Of a stretch of DNA of 64,000 bases, positions 1-7,738 are shown piece after piece. Made by a program: the position numbers and the translations under genes. This stretch comes from Streptomyces sp. DT2A-34 (GTDB taxonomy: Bacteria; Actinomycetota; Actinomycetes; Streptomycetales; Streptomycetaceae), in contig NZ_JASTWJ010000001.1 in the NCBI RefSeq assembly GCF_030499515.1, positions 1,550,001 to 1,614,000 of the forward strand, in the 5' to 3' direction. How positions within the stretch are numbered: position 1 is the stretch's first letter; every line of letters starts with the position of its first letter. The notes below the pieces were generated by a model. The model was given only the letters and a program-made list of their open reading frames with translations, was not told the DNA's origin and searched no databases.

Positions 1-87
1 GACGACTGGGTGAGCCTGCGCCGTGCCCTCGTGGACGAGGGTCTGTTGCGCAGAAACGAGTCCGGCACCACCTACGAGCGCGTCTGA
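1..87 (+). CDS. C-terminal end of a DUF2087-like protein (partial)
   Basis: Only the last 28 codons are in the window, reading in frame from base 1 to a TGA at 85-87. The pattern of an Arg-Arg-x-Leu-Val-Asp-x-Gly-Leu-Leu core followed by Gly-x-x-Tyr resembles the C-terminus of DUF2087 proteins, small putative nucleic-acid-binding domains often fused to ArsR-like regulators. The family call rests on this short tail and is weak. The gene is followed directly by the degenerate transposase region on the opposite strand. Confidence 0.5.
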   Translation, partial: DDWVSLRRALVDEGLLRRNESGTTYERV

Positions 88-189
88 CGGGTGGTGCGCG
101 TACTGGCCGGCGATGCCCGCACACCCGCGGATCACCGCGCGGGCCTGGCACACAGGCACGCCCGCCAGCGTGTTCTGCCGTCGCCGTGG

Positions 190-907
190 TTTCGTGGCTC
201 GGCCCGGACGAAGTACTTCGGGTTCGGCCTGGCGTACACCGACGGCACGGCACGACGAACCGCATGCCGTCCACCGAGGCGACCAGGCCGCCGCCCCATG
301 CCTGCGCGAGCGGGATGGAAGCCTGGTAGTCGATCAGCGTGGCGTTCGCAGCCCGGTATGTCGCCAGCCGCGGATAGGTCTGATCGACGTGGGACAGGCG
401 CCCGTATTTCAGCGCCTCCGTGGCCCCGAGGACCGGGGTGTAGCCGACGTTGCAGCTGTGTGCGACCAGGAGCGCGGTGATCGTCACGTGCAGGTCTTTG
501 AGCCGGGCCTCGCCGCCGGTGATGGAGGTGAACGCCTGGTCGGCGCCGGCCCACGAGAACACTTCCAGCAGGGCCTCCGGCAGGTCGACGCGGGGCAGCA
601 TCGCCTCCACCGCCTCCCTCAGCTGGCGCAGGGAAGCGGGCTCGGGCTCCGGTTCCAGGGCGGCGAGTGCAGCCGTCCGTCGTCGTCGAACACGATCTGG
701 GAGTTCGCCGGCACCCGGGCGGCGACCTCTCGGTAGGTGCCGTCCAGCAGCGCGGCCCGCGCCGCCAGGTGCTCACCTGCCTCGGCGGGCAGGTTGAGCG
801 AGGCGAGCACGGTCGGCTTGGTCTGCTCCCACGCCTCCCCAGGACGGCGCCCCGTCGTACGCCGCGTACTTCGCGGCTTGCTCATCCGTCAGAAACTCGA
901 CCGGCAC
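190..907 (-). pseudogene. Degenerate Tn3-family transposase (tnpA remnant)
   Basis: The minus strand carries pieces of a Tn3-type transposase spread over more than one frame. The piece at 907-842 starts with a GTG and reads VPVEFLTDEQAAKYAAYDG, the usual N-terminus. It is followed in another frame (about 840-650) by a stretch with the features WEQTKP, ARAALLDGTYREVA and FDDDGRLH, which normally lies several hundred residues later, so a large internal part is deleted. Further left, VDGMRFVVP and ARPNPKYF (about 260-210) are in different frames. A normal Tn3 transposase is about 1,000 residues; this one cannot make a working enzyme. The C-terminal catalytic part is missing. Confidence 0.8.
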
Positions 908-999
908 CCCGGACCTCCGGACAGTCAGTGATCAACACGACTGCCGAAGGCTCTGCCGCAGCCGAACCCCAGGTCAAAGCGCTGTCGGCGCTCCAGGGG

Positions 1000-1037
1000 C
1001 TTAGCGCCGGTTTTCGTTCCGATGTTCCAAGCGCCGC
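1000..1037 (-). repeat. Possible Tn3-type terminal inverted repeat
   Basis: On the minus strand this 38-base stretch contains GGAACGAAAAC and ends inward with CGCTAAG, both typical of the inner part of 38-bp Tn3-family terminal repeats. It sits about 90 bp upstream of the remnant transposase start and points towards it, as expected for the end of the element. The outermost bases are GCGG rather than the usual GGGG, and no matching repeat was found on the other side. Confidence 0.45.
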
Positions 1038-1041
1038 CAAT

Positions 1042-1240
1042 TGCATCTGATGCGAACTCGCGACGGTATGCGCATCGTCGCCGTCCAAGGCATCAATCAC
1101 CCGGCCTGACCAGGGAATTGGGCTACTGCGCTGGTGCTCACGATAGCGGCTGGCAACGCGTGGACAGCACCGGTCCAGGGGGCTGGCCTGCGCCCCTTCC
1201 GGCGACTCGCATAGGATGCGGTTTTCTCGCATCTGATGCG
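1042..1240. promoter_or_regulatory. Palindromic sites upstream of the recombinase
   Basis: Three sites share the form CGCAT-N3-ATGCG: 1042-1054 (TGCATCTGATGCG, one mismatch), 1208-1220 (CGCATAGGATGCG) and 1228-1240 (CGCATCTGATGCG). The last two are exactly 20 bp apart, about two helical turns, and end 11 bp before the recombinase start. They could be recombinase core/arm sites or an operator for the HTH protein encoded next. The rest of the 908-1251 gap shows no convincing gene. Confidence 0.5.
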
Positions 1241-1251
1241 AGTGGCGGAGG

Positions 1252-2388
1252 GTGGCAAGATCAGTGGGGTTCAACGGGTCGATACCGGGGGCGGCGAGGC
1301 TGCTTCTGGTCGACGGGGTCGCGCTGCTGCGGCCGGAGGAACAGGTCTTCACGGCAATGCTGACGGGGTTCGCGAACCAGCAGCTGGCACGGAACCTGGC
1401 CCGGACGACGGTGGAGGGCAGGGAGAACACGGTCAAGGCGTTCGCCGCCTACGTGAACACCTACCCCTGGCACTGGACGCCGGCGATGGTCGACGAATGG
1501 CTCGGTGACCTGCGCTCACTGCGTGACCTGAAGCGCTCCACCATCCGCTCGTACTCCGAGGCCGTACGGGCGTTCTGCCACTTCGTCACCGATCCGCTCT
1601 ACGAGTGGACCGCGACCTGCGAGGAGCGGTTCGGAACCCACCCGGTCCAGGTGGTGCACGAGTGGAACACCGCGGTGCACGTCCAGGACAACGAGTCGGA
1701 CCCGAAGAAGCGCGCGTTCACCAAGGCCGAACTGCACGCGTTCTTCGCGCACTGCGACGACGAGGTCGCCCGGATCCGGGCCTTCGGCCGCAAGGGCTGG
1801 CTGCCCGCGTTCCGCGACGCCACCTTGTTCAAGACCGCGTACGCCTACGGGCTGCGGCGCAACGAGACGCGGATGCTGGACGCCGCCGACTTCGGCCGCA
1901 ACCCGCACGGCGCCGAGCACGGCGAGTACGGCCGCTTGCTGGTCCGTTTCGGAAAGGCCAAGAAGGGCTCGCCGCCCAAGCGCCGCAGCGTGCTGACCGT
2001 GTTCGGCTGGAGCGCGGACGTCCTGGACGAGTGGTCCACCGAGGTCCGTCCCCTGTTCGGCACCGACAACAACCCGGCGCTCTGGCCCTCCGAACGCGGT
2101 GCCCGGATCGGCTGCCAGCGGCTGAACTCCCGTTTCATCGCCTACCGCAAGGCCCTGGACCTGGACGACGGCCTGGACTTCCACTCGCTGCGAAGGTCAT
2201 ACGTCACCCATCTGATCGAGGACGGCTGGGACCCGCGCTTCGTCCAGGAACAGGTCGGCCACGAGCACGCCAGCACCACCTCGATCTACACCTGCGTGTC
2301 CTCGGACTTCCGCACCCGCACCCTGCGCCGGCACCTCGACGCCACGATCGCCGCCGCTCTTGAGACCCAGACCGGGAGGCAGGCATGA
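1252..2388 (+). CDS. Tyrosine site-specific recombinase / integrase
   Basis: This protein of about 378 residues has an N-terminal SAM-like core-binding region (about 35-130) and a C-terminal tyrosine recombinase catalytic domain. The catalytic residues are visible: Arg at 202-203 (YGLRRNE), the H-x-x-R box at His311 and Arg314, His337 in GHEHAS and the nucleophile Tyr346. It would cut and rejoin DNA at a specific attachment site. The GTG at 1252 lies too close to the GGAGG at 1247-1251, so GTG 1264 is an alternative start. Its TGA overlaps the ATG of the next gene, so the three genes 1252-4258 are translationally coupled. Two coupled recombinases plus a small accessory protein recall TnpA/TnpB/TnpC of Tn554-like elements (inference). 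Confidence 0.88.
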   Translation: MARSVGFNGSIPGAARLLLVDGVALLRPEEQVFTAMLTGFANQQLARNLARTTVEGRENTVKAFAAYVNTYPWHWTPAMVDEWLGDLRSLRDLKRSTIRSYSEAVRAFCHFVTDPLYEWTATCEERFGTHPVQVVHEWNTAVHVQDNESDPKKRAFTKAELHAFFAHCDDEVARIRAFGRKGWLPAFRDATLFKTAYAYGLRRNETRMLDAADFGRNPHGAEHGEYGRLLVRFGKAKKGSPPKRRSVLTVFGWSADVLDEWSTEVRPLFGTDNNPALWPSERGARIGCQRLNSRFIAYRKALDLDDGLDFHSLRRSYVTHLIEDGWDPRFVQEQVGHEHASTTSIYTCVSSDFRTRTLRRHLDATIAAALETQTGRQA

Positions 2389-2723
2389 AACGCAAGGTCG
2401 GCTACACATGGCGGCTGCGTGAGCTGATGGCCCAGCACCAGGTCTTCACGGCCACCGAACTGGTACCGCTGCTGCGCGAGCGCGGCATCGACCTGTCCGC
2501 CTCCCAGATCCACCGCCTGGTCTCCGGCACGCCGGAACGGCTGTCGTTGCAGGTCATGGCCGCGCTCTGCGACATCCTGGCCTGCACTCCGGCCGACCTG
2601 GTGGCCACCACCGCCGAGAACGCCGGCGTCCGCAAGACCGCCACCGGCGACCTGCCCGCGCCGCCCGCTGACAACGTCGCGAAGCTGCGTCCCCGCCCGG
2701 CCCGCATCCTGCCCGACGCATGA
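2385..2723 (+). CDS. Small helix-turn-helix (Cro/CI-like) protein
   Basis: This 112-residue protein has a Cro/C1-type HTH fold over about residues 8-72: an arginine-rich start, LRERGIDLSASQIHRLVSG as helices 2-3, then QVMAALCDILACTPADL as the closing helices. The tail is proline-rich. The ATG overlaps the recombinase stop and its own TGA overlaps the ATG of the third gene. In this position it may be a regulator of the recombinases or a DNA-binding accessory factor for excision and integration. The palindromes before the first gene are candidate binding sites. No direct evidence of its target is visible. Confidence 0.82.
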   Translation: MKRKVGYTWRLRELMAQHQVFTATELVPLLRERGIDLSASQIHRLVSGTPERLSLQVMAALCDILACTPADLVATTAENAGVRKTATGDLPAPPADNVAKLRPRPARILPDA

Positions 2724-4258
2724 GCCCCGCCTACACCACCGCCGAGCAATACGAGCGCTGGCACAAAAAGACATGCTCCCGCTGCACACGCCACGGCTGC
2801 TTTGCCGCACGGTGGCCGGACGGATACGTCTGCCGCACCTGTCACGACAAGGCCCTACGGGTTCGTGGACACTGCCCCGGCTGCGGCGCCGACCGCGCAC
2901 TCCCCGGCCTGCGGGCCGACGACGACGCGTCCATATGCCCGGACTGCGCGGGCTTCACCGTCTCCTACCAGTGCGTCCGCTGCGGACACGAGGGCAAACT
3001 CCACGCCCGGCACCTGTGCACTCGCTGCACCTTCGCCGACCGCCTCACCGAGCTCCTGGACGACGGCACCGGCCGGATCCGCCCCGAACTCGTCCCGCTC
3101 GCCGACTCCCTGCTCGCCATGGACAACCCGCTGTCCGGTCTGACCTGGCTCTACACCCGCAAGGGACGGACCGACTCGCCCGAACACCTGATGCGGCGCC
3201 TCGGCCTCGGGGAGATCGAGCTGACCCACGAGGCATTCCACCCTCTCCAGCCCTGGCGGGCAGCCTCCCACCTGCGGGAACTCCTGATGGCCTGCGGCGT
3301 GCTCCCCGCCGTCGACAAGCAGATCTGCTCCTTCGAGCGGTGGCTCGTCGGCCATCTCGCCGACATCACCGACCCGGACCACGCCCAACTCGTCCGCCGA
3401 TTCGCCACCTGGGAAATCCTGCCGAAGCTCCGCACCCGGGCGGAGAAGAAGCCGCTCACCCCGGCAAGCCGCCGCTATGCCGGCGACCAGGTCAAGCACG
3501 CCACAGCGTTCCTTGGATGGCTCGCCGAGCACGGTCTCACCCTGCCCACCTGCCGTCAGACCGACATCGATGCCTGGCACGTCGAGCACACCGAGCACGG
3601 CCGCAACACCATTCGGCCCTTCCTGCTGTGGTGCATGGCCAGCAAGCTCACCAGGCGCTTCCGTCTTCCCGCCGCAGTGATCCGCCAAGCGACACCGCTC
3701 CCGCAACACGAACGCATTGACCTGCTCGGACGCCTCCTGACCGATCACGACCTGCCGCTCCGGCCCCGGGTCGCGGCCGCCATCGTCCTGCTCTACGCAC
3801 AACCGCTCAGCCGCGTCGTCCGCCTCACCGTCGACGACGTGGTCCACGACGGCGACCAAGTCCTCCTACGGCTCGGCGAACCACCTTCCCCGGTCCCCGG
3901 GCCGGTCGCCGATCTCCTGCTCAGCTGGATCCCCAACCGGGACAACATGAACACTGCGACAAACCGCGACTCGCGCTGGCTGTTCCCCGGGCGCCGGGCC
4001 GGACAGCCGATGCACCCCGACGCTCTCTCGGCTCTGGTCAACGACCTCGGCATCCCCACCATCGCCAGCCGGGTCTCCGCGATCCGCCAGCACGTCCTGG
4101 AGATGCCTGCACCCGTCGTCGCCGACGCCCTCGGCTACCACCAGGTCACCACCGCCAAGCTGGCCGCCCAAGCCGGAGGCACCTGGAGCCGATACGCCTC
4201 GGGAGATCACACAAGGTCACCAGTGGGCTGGGTTCCTCAGGGAACCGGCAACAGTTGA
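2720..4258 (+). CDS. Zinc-ribbon tyrosine recombinase-like protein
   Basis: This 512-residue protein has an N-terminal block of three CxxC-CxxC zinc ribbons (Cys19/22/38/41, 52/55/73/76 and 85/88/100/103), a helical middle, and a C-terminal half that follows the tyrosine recombinase pattern. Arg365 lies in LSRVVRLTVDD; the H-x-x-R box appears as Ser453-Ala-Ile-Arg456; His474 is in LGYHQVTT and the candidate nucleophile is Tyr492 in WSRYAS. The Ser in place of the first box His is a departure, so activity is plausible but not certain. It is the third gene of the coupled trio. Its last codons and 3' flank recur at 4981-5146, which points to a mobile element ending just downstream. Such proteins are usually annotated as hypothetical or as a regulator. 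Confidence 0.72.
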   Translation: MSPAYTTAEQYERWHKKTCSRCTRHGCFAARWPDGYVCRTCHDKALRVRGHCPGCGADRALPGLRADDDASICPDCAGFTVSYQCVRCGHEGKLHARHLCTRCTFADRLTELLDDGTGRIRPELVPLADSLLAMDNPLSGLTWLYTRKGRTDSPEHLMRRLGLGEIELTHEAFHPLQPWRAASHLRELLMACGVLPAVDKQICSFERWLVGHLADITDPDHAQLVRRFATWEILPKLRTRAEKKPLTPASRRYAGDQVKHATAFLGWLAEHGLTLPTCRQTDIDAWHVEHTEHGRNTIRPFLLWCMASKLTRRFRLPAAVIRQATPLPQHERIDLLGRLLTDHDLPLRPRVAAAIVLLYAQPLSRVVRLTVDDVVHDGDQVLLRLGEPPSPVPGPVADLLLSWIPNRDNMNTATNRDSRWLFPGRRAGQPMHPDALSALVNDLGIPTIASRVSAIRQHVLEMPAPVVADALGYHQVTTAKLAAQAGGTWSRYASGDHTRSPVGWVPQGTGNS

Positions 4259-4282
4259 ATACGAGAGCCCATCAGTACCGAA
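4120..4282 (+). repeat. Right-end repeat of the recombinase element, copy 1
   Basis: The 3' end of the zinc-ribbon recombinase gene and about 25 bp after its stop match 4981-5151 in the same orientation. The best conserved part is the last 55 bp, from GGCTGGGTTCCTC to CAGTTGAATA-GAGAGCCCA and CAGTA. Similarity fades at about 4278 in this copy and 5147 in the other, which marks the likely element boundary. Confidence 0.75.
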
Positions 4283-4291
4283 GGCCATGCT

Positions 4292-4921
4292 CTAGCGGAG
4301 GCGGGCCAGCAAGTGGGCGTCGAGGATGCCCCGCTCAGAGGCCGGGTCGTGGAGCAGCCGGGCGAACGTGACGAGCCCGGCCCGATCCAGCAGCTCGGCG
4401 AACTGGTCCGCAGGCCAGCTATAGGCGGGCGTCACCTTGTGGTCGAAGCGGACCGGCTCGGCCCCGTCGGTCGCGAAGAACGAGGCCAAGAGCAGGCCCC
4501 CTGGTGCCAGGACACGCGCCTGCTCGGCGAGCAGCGCGGGCAGTTCCCCAGGAGGGGTGTGGATCATCGAGTAGTGGGCCAGCACGCCGCCGAGCGCGCC
4601 GTCCTCGACTGGCAGGGCCTCCATCCGCGCCTCGTCGAACTGCAGCGCCGGATGGGCCCGCCGGGCGTGGTCGACCATGGCTGGGGAGAGGTCGAGCCCG
4701 AAGGCGTCCAGCCCCAGGTCATGCAGCATCGCCGTCAGATGTCCGGGCCCGCAGCCGACATCGGCTGCCCGCAGGTTCCCCGTCCCACGCACCAGCTCGG
4801 CAAAGATGCCGATCATGTTCCGCGAGAACGGCTGCGTCTCCAGCCGATCAGCGAACAACGACGCGTACAGCTCGACGACCCCGTCGTAGGCCGCCCTGGT
4901 CTCGTCCTGGTGCTCCACCAC
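4292..4921 (-). CDS. Class I SAM-dependent methyltransferase
   Basis: With the GTG start at 4921 this is about 209 residues. The SAM-binding motif I is ADVGCGPGHLTAML, followed by GLDLSP (motif II), ARMEALPVEDGALGGVLA (motif III/IV) and a post-motif with LAPGGLLLASFF. It resembles the Streptomyces methyltransferases that begin with TRAAYD-x-V-x-x-LY. The substrate cannot be told. The open frame continues upstream to 5089, but that part overlaps the recombinase remnant on the other strand. It sits alone between the two right-end repeats and is likely cargo or a trapped host gene. No clear GGAGG site is visible before either GTG (4921 or 4918). Confidence 0.75.
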   Translation of the reverse strand: MVEHQDETRAAYDGVVELYASLFADRLETQPFSRNMIGIFAELVRGTGNLRAADVGCGPGHLTAMLHDLGLDAFGLDLSPAMVDHARRAHPALQFDEARMEALPVEDGALGGVLAHYSMIHTPPGELPALLAEQARVLAPGGLLLASFFATDGAEPVRFDHKVTPAYSWPADQFAELLDRAGLVTFARLLHDPASERGILDAHLLARLR

Positions 4922-4980
4922 GGGAAGGAAGTTAACACCCCGCCGTTCGCAGCTGTTCTCCCGCCCCGTCCCGCATCCCG

Positions 4981-5146
4981 CGCCCTCGCCGCGGACGCTC
5001 TCGGCTATCACGACAAGACCACCACCCGGCTCCGCAACGAGGCCGGTGGGACCTGGAGCGATACGCCACTGGCGGCCACAGTCGGTCACCAGATGGCTGG
5101 GTTCCTCGGAGAACCGGCGACAGTTGAATAGGAGAGCCCACCAGTA
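4981..5146 (+). pseudogene. Remnant of a second zinc-ribbon recombinase gene and element end
   Basis: This stretch encodes the last residues of a homologue of the 2720-4258 protein: ADALGYHDKTTTRLRNEAGG, then GTWS, where one base is missing relative to copy 1 (TGGAGCGATACG against TGGAGCCGATACG). The reading frame is lost just before the Tyr codon. The 3' flank CAGTTGAATAGGAGAGCCCA is also kept. Everything upstream of about residue 465 of the original gene is gone. It indicates that an older related element was inserted here and then mostly deleted. Confidence 0.75.
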
Positions 5147-5299
5147 TCAACCCCCGGTCTGCGCCCGAGGGACCGGCGGCACCGTCTCACCTTCGGAGTA
5201 CTGGCACCGCCAACCCCTCGCCTCGACAAGATCGAGGAGCGCCTGCCAGTCCTCCACCGAGGCATGGGGGACACGCACATCCGGCAGCGACCCCATCAT
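5147..5299 (-). pseudogene. N-terminal fragment of a conserved hypothetical gene cut by the element
   Basis: On the minus strand from ATG 5299 the frame reads MMGSLPDVRVPHASVEDWQA and continues with LLDLVEARGW, then stops at 5147 exactly where the element end begins. It looks like the first 50 residues of a Streptomyces conserved protein whose remainder has been lost. The stop codon is formed at the junction. The fragment supports the boundary of the mobile element at about 5147. Confidence 0.55.
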
Positions 5300-5410
5300 G
5301 TCCGGGTTGAATAGGCAGCTCCATCATCGACCCCAACTCGGCGTCACGGACATGTAGTCCATGAATCGTCGCAGTCCAGAGCCGGTATCCGAGCTCCTGC
5401 GGTCGGTAAA

Positions 5411-5914
5411 GTGGACGGCCCCCTCAACCCCTTCCGCGCCCCGTTCCTGCGTCATCGCGGCTACGTGACCCGGCGACTGCATCCGGCCAACTGGTCGGCC
5501 CGGCAGCAGCCGGGGTCCCGGCGGCTGCGCCGCGGGCTGCGGGTGCGGTTGCATCCGGGGCACGGGGCGCGGTTGCCGGCGCTGCCGTACGAGTTGGCGT
5601 GGGCCACGACGTGGCAGCACCAGGCCAACGAGATGATCGCGCCGGTGGTCGGGCTGCCCGGTGATCTGCCCGTCATCGAGTGGCCCGAGCTCTTCGCGCG
5701 GGATCCCGAGGGGCTGTACGGGAAGACGCGGCACGTGCTGGCGTGGGCGGCGGGGCGGCCCTTCGTCTGGGTCGACGACATGGTCACCGATCTCGACGTA
5801 CGGCATGTCGCGGCCCATCACGACGCGGCCGCGCTGCTGCTGCCGGTCGACGCGCGCAAGGGGCTGCGGGAGGATGACTTCGCGGAGTTGGAGCGCTGGG
5901 CTCTTGGCCTGTGA
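5411..5914 (+). CDS. HAD-like hydrolase family protein, possibly 5'-truncated
   Basis: This protein of about 167 residues begins VDGPLNPF, which matches the first HAD-type motif (Leu-x-Asp-Val-Asp-Gly-Pro-Leu-Asn-Pro) of a Streptomyces family but without its first few residues. Later features are ELAWATTWQHQANE (motif II region), KTRHVLAWAAGRPFVWVDD and an acidic Asp-Asp pair. The normal start should lie about ten residues upstream, but the codons before GTG 5411 show no start and no familiar sequence. The gene follows the disturbed insertion region, so its 5' end and promoter may be lost. The nucleophile Asp could be missing. Confidence 0.6.
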   Translation: MDGPLNPFRAPFLRHRGYVTRRLHPANWSARQQPGSRRLRRGLRVRLHPGHGARLPALPYELAWATTWQHQANEMIAPVVGLPGDLPVIEWPELFARDPEGLYGKTRHVLAWAAGRPFVWVDDMVTDLDVRHVAAHHDAAALLLPVDARKGLREDDFAELERWALGL

Positions 5915-5917
5915 CGC

Positions 5918-6349
5918 ATGGGTGATCTCCTTCTCGTCCGGCACGGCGAGAGCGACTGGTCGCGATCCGGGCGGCACACCGGATGGACAGAGGTGCCGCT
6001 CACCGAGCACGGATGGGAAGAGGCGCGGCGGCCGGTGCCGTGGGTGCGGTCGCATCGGATCGGGGCGCGTTCGTCAGCCCGTCGCAGCGGGCGTGGGAGA
6101 CGGCGGAGCTGGGGGGTTGGGGTGCCCGCGTCGACGTCGATCCGCGGGTGGGTGCCCCTTCTGGGGGAGGGACTGCGGCGGGTACGAGGTGTGACCACCG
6201 TGGAGATCCAGCGGGAGCGGCCCGGGTGGTTTCTGTTCACGGACGGGGTCGCGCCCGGGCCGCCGGCCCACCCCGGGGAGAGCCCGGAACAGGTCGGGGA
6301 GCGTGCGGACCGGGTGCTCGCCAGGTGGAATGTCAGACCCCCGGCGTAG
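5918..6349 (+). pseudogene. Broken histidine phosphatase (phosphoglycerate mutase-like)
   Basis: The first 38 residues ([20 protein letters not shown] and [14 protein letters not shown]) are a good histidine phosphatase N-terminus with the catalytic RHG. After about 6035 the family signal moves to another frame ([20 protein letters not shown]), then to a third (CGGYE), then back to the first frame with [14 protein letters not shown] and [19 protein letters not shown]. At least two frameshifts are needed. The C-terminal part with the second catalytic His is absent, because sequence after 6335 is unrelated. It is inactive as it stands. Confidence 0.8.
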
Positions 6350-6390
6350 CCTGCGAAGCGGGTGAGTCCCCGCGCAGGAAGGAACACGCC

Positions 6391-7026
6391 GTGACCCGAC
6401 CGCCGACCGCCGCGCAGCGGCGTGTCATCGACGCCGCCGATCCCGTGACCGGGCGACTGAGGGGTACGGAGGCGCAGCTCGCCGCGCTGGTGAAGCGAGG
6501 GCTCGCCTTCCGGCACCCGCGGCCGCCGCACGATCACTTTCTGACGCCGGCGGGGCATCGCATACGGCAGGTGGAGGCGGCAGCGCCCGAGGAACCGGAG
6601 GAGGCTCCTGCGGCCGGCGGTGTCTTCGCCGCGCGCATCGGCGGTGAGCAGGACGCGCCGAAGGCGGGCCCCGCCCGGCTGCGGGAGGTGCACAGCGCCT
6701 GGCAGGGGCTGCTGGAGCTGCGCCGGATGACCAACCGGGACGGGGCCGTTGACCGGCCGTGCGACTGGGAGCGCACGCATCTGGTGCGAGCCGCCGCGCT
6801 CGCCCTGGAGGCGGGCGGGCATCGTCCGGCCGGGCTGGAGCCGGACGCCTCGGGATACCGGGTGCGGGCGACGCCGCAGCCGGAGGCGGTCGCCGTGCAC
6901 GAGCCGGACCTCGACGCGCTGCACGCCTGCGGGGCGACCTTGGAGAAGGCCGGCTGGCAGGTCGGCGAGCACACCGAGCCTCGTACAAGAGCGCGCTATC
7001 TGCTGGCTTCCCCGCGACGGATGTAG
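6391..7026 (+). CDS. Conserved hypothetical protein
   Basis: This 211-residue protein starts at GTG 6391 behind AGGAAGGA (6377-6384). It starts TRPPTAAQRRVIDAADP and has a short helical region that could bind nucleic acid (QRRVIDAADPVTGRLRGTE, then LAALVKRGLAF, like a winged-helix 'restriction-site' repeat), a central alanine/glutamate-rich linker and a C-terminal alpha/beta part. I recognise it only as a type common in Streptomyces and can give no function. Codon use is normal, unlike the broken genes on each side. Confidence 0.65.
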   Translation: MTRPPTAAQRRVIDAADPVTGRLRGTEAQLAALVKRGLAFRHPRPPHDHFLTPAGHRIRQVEAAAPEEPEEAPAAGGVFAARIGGEQDAPKAGPARLREVHSAWQGLLELRRMTNRDGAVDRPCDWERTHLVRAAALALEAGGHRPAGLEPDASGYRVRATPQPEAVAVHEPDLDALHACGATLEKAGWQVGEHTEPRTRARYLLASPRRM

Positions 7027-7080
7027 GAGGCACGTGTCAGGATCGGATGTCCAGGCAGCGTGGCACGCGAAAGGGAAGTC

Positions 7081-7503
7081 GTGACCGAGCCGTTTTCCGT
7101 TCCGGTGACCGTCCGTGGGTACGAGACGGATGTACAGGGACACCTCAACCAGGCCGTGTACCTCAACTACGCGGAACACGCCCGCTGGTCCCTGCTGCAG
7201 GCCGCCGGGATCAGCCAGGCCGGCCTGCTCGGCAGGGGCGTCGGCCCGGTGGCCCTGGAGACGACCATCCGCTACCTGCGGGAACTGCTCGCGGGCGACG
7301 AGGTCGAGGTGACGTGTTCCTTCGACTGGGGCGATGGCAAGACGTTCCGCATCGAGCAGACGATCCGCAAGGCGGACGGCACGGTGGCAGCGGAGGTCAC
7401 GGCGGTCGGCGGGCTGCTGGACCTCAAGGAGCGCAGACTGGTCGCCCATCCGCAGGAGCACTTCAAGGAACTGGCCTCGGACCCCGCGATGTTCGGCCTG
7501 TAG
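7081..7503 (+). CDS. Acyl-CoA thioesterase of the 4HBT (hot-dog) family
   Basis: This 140-residue protein starts at GTG 7081 with AGGGAAG just upstream. The pattern ETDVQGHLNQAVYLNYAEHARW is the classic 4-hydroxybenzoyl-CoA thioesterase motif, in which the Asp is catalytic, followed by the central helix and beta strands of a single hot-dog fold. It probably hydrolyses an acyl-CoA in the cytoplasm. A GTG-like start further upstream (7060) is possible but lacks a ribosome site. The gene appears intact although it lies between pseudogenes. Confidence 0.85.
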   Translation: MTEPFSVPVTVRGYETDVQGHLNQAVYLNYAEHARWSLLQAAGISQAGLLGRGVGPVALETTIRYLRELLAGDEVEVTCSFDWGDGKTFRIEQTIRKADGTVAAEVTAVGGLLDLKERRLVAHPQEHFKELASDPAMFGL

Positions 7504-7504
7504 C

Positions 7505-7738
7505 TCACACCGACTCCGGTGCGTGCTCCTCGCCGTAGGCCGCTCGCGACTCGGCGATGCAGACCCTGTTCCGCTCGGCCCAGTCGGTCAGGCGTTGCAG
7601 GGTTCTCGTGCAACTCCCGTGCCACCAGGGTCGGTTCGTACTCCACCTTCGGCGGCATCGTCGGATGGACGGTGCGGGTGACGAGGCCGTCGCGCTTCAG
7701 GTTGCGCAGGGTGAGGGTCAGCGTCCGGCGGTTCGTGG
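7505..7738 (-). pseudogene. HxlR-family regulator, truncated and frameshifted
   Basis: The minus strand reads RRTLTLTLRNLKRDGLVTRT and VHPTMPPKVEYEPT, the second half of an HxlR winged helix, then shifts by one base near 7600 to LTDWAERNRVCIAESRAAYG and ends with EEHAPESV at the stop 7505. The first half, including the Cys-rich start and the recognition helix, is missing; at about 7738 it abuts a fragment of an exporter gene on the other strand. HxlR genes often regulate a divergent MFS gene, so the two remnants are probably the ruins of such a pair. Confidence 0.8.
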
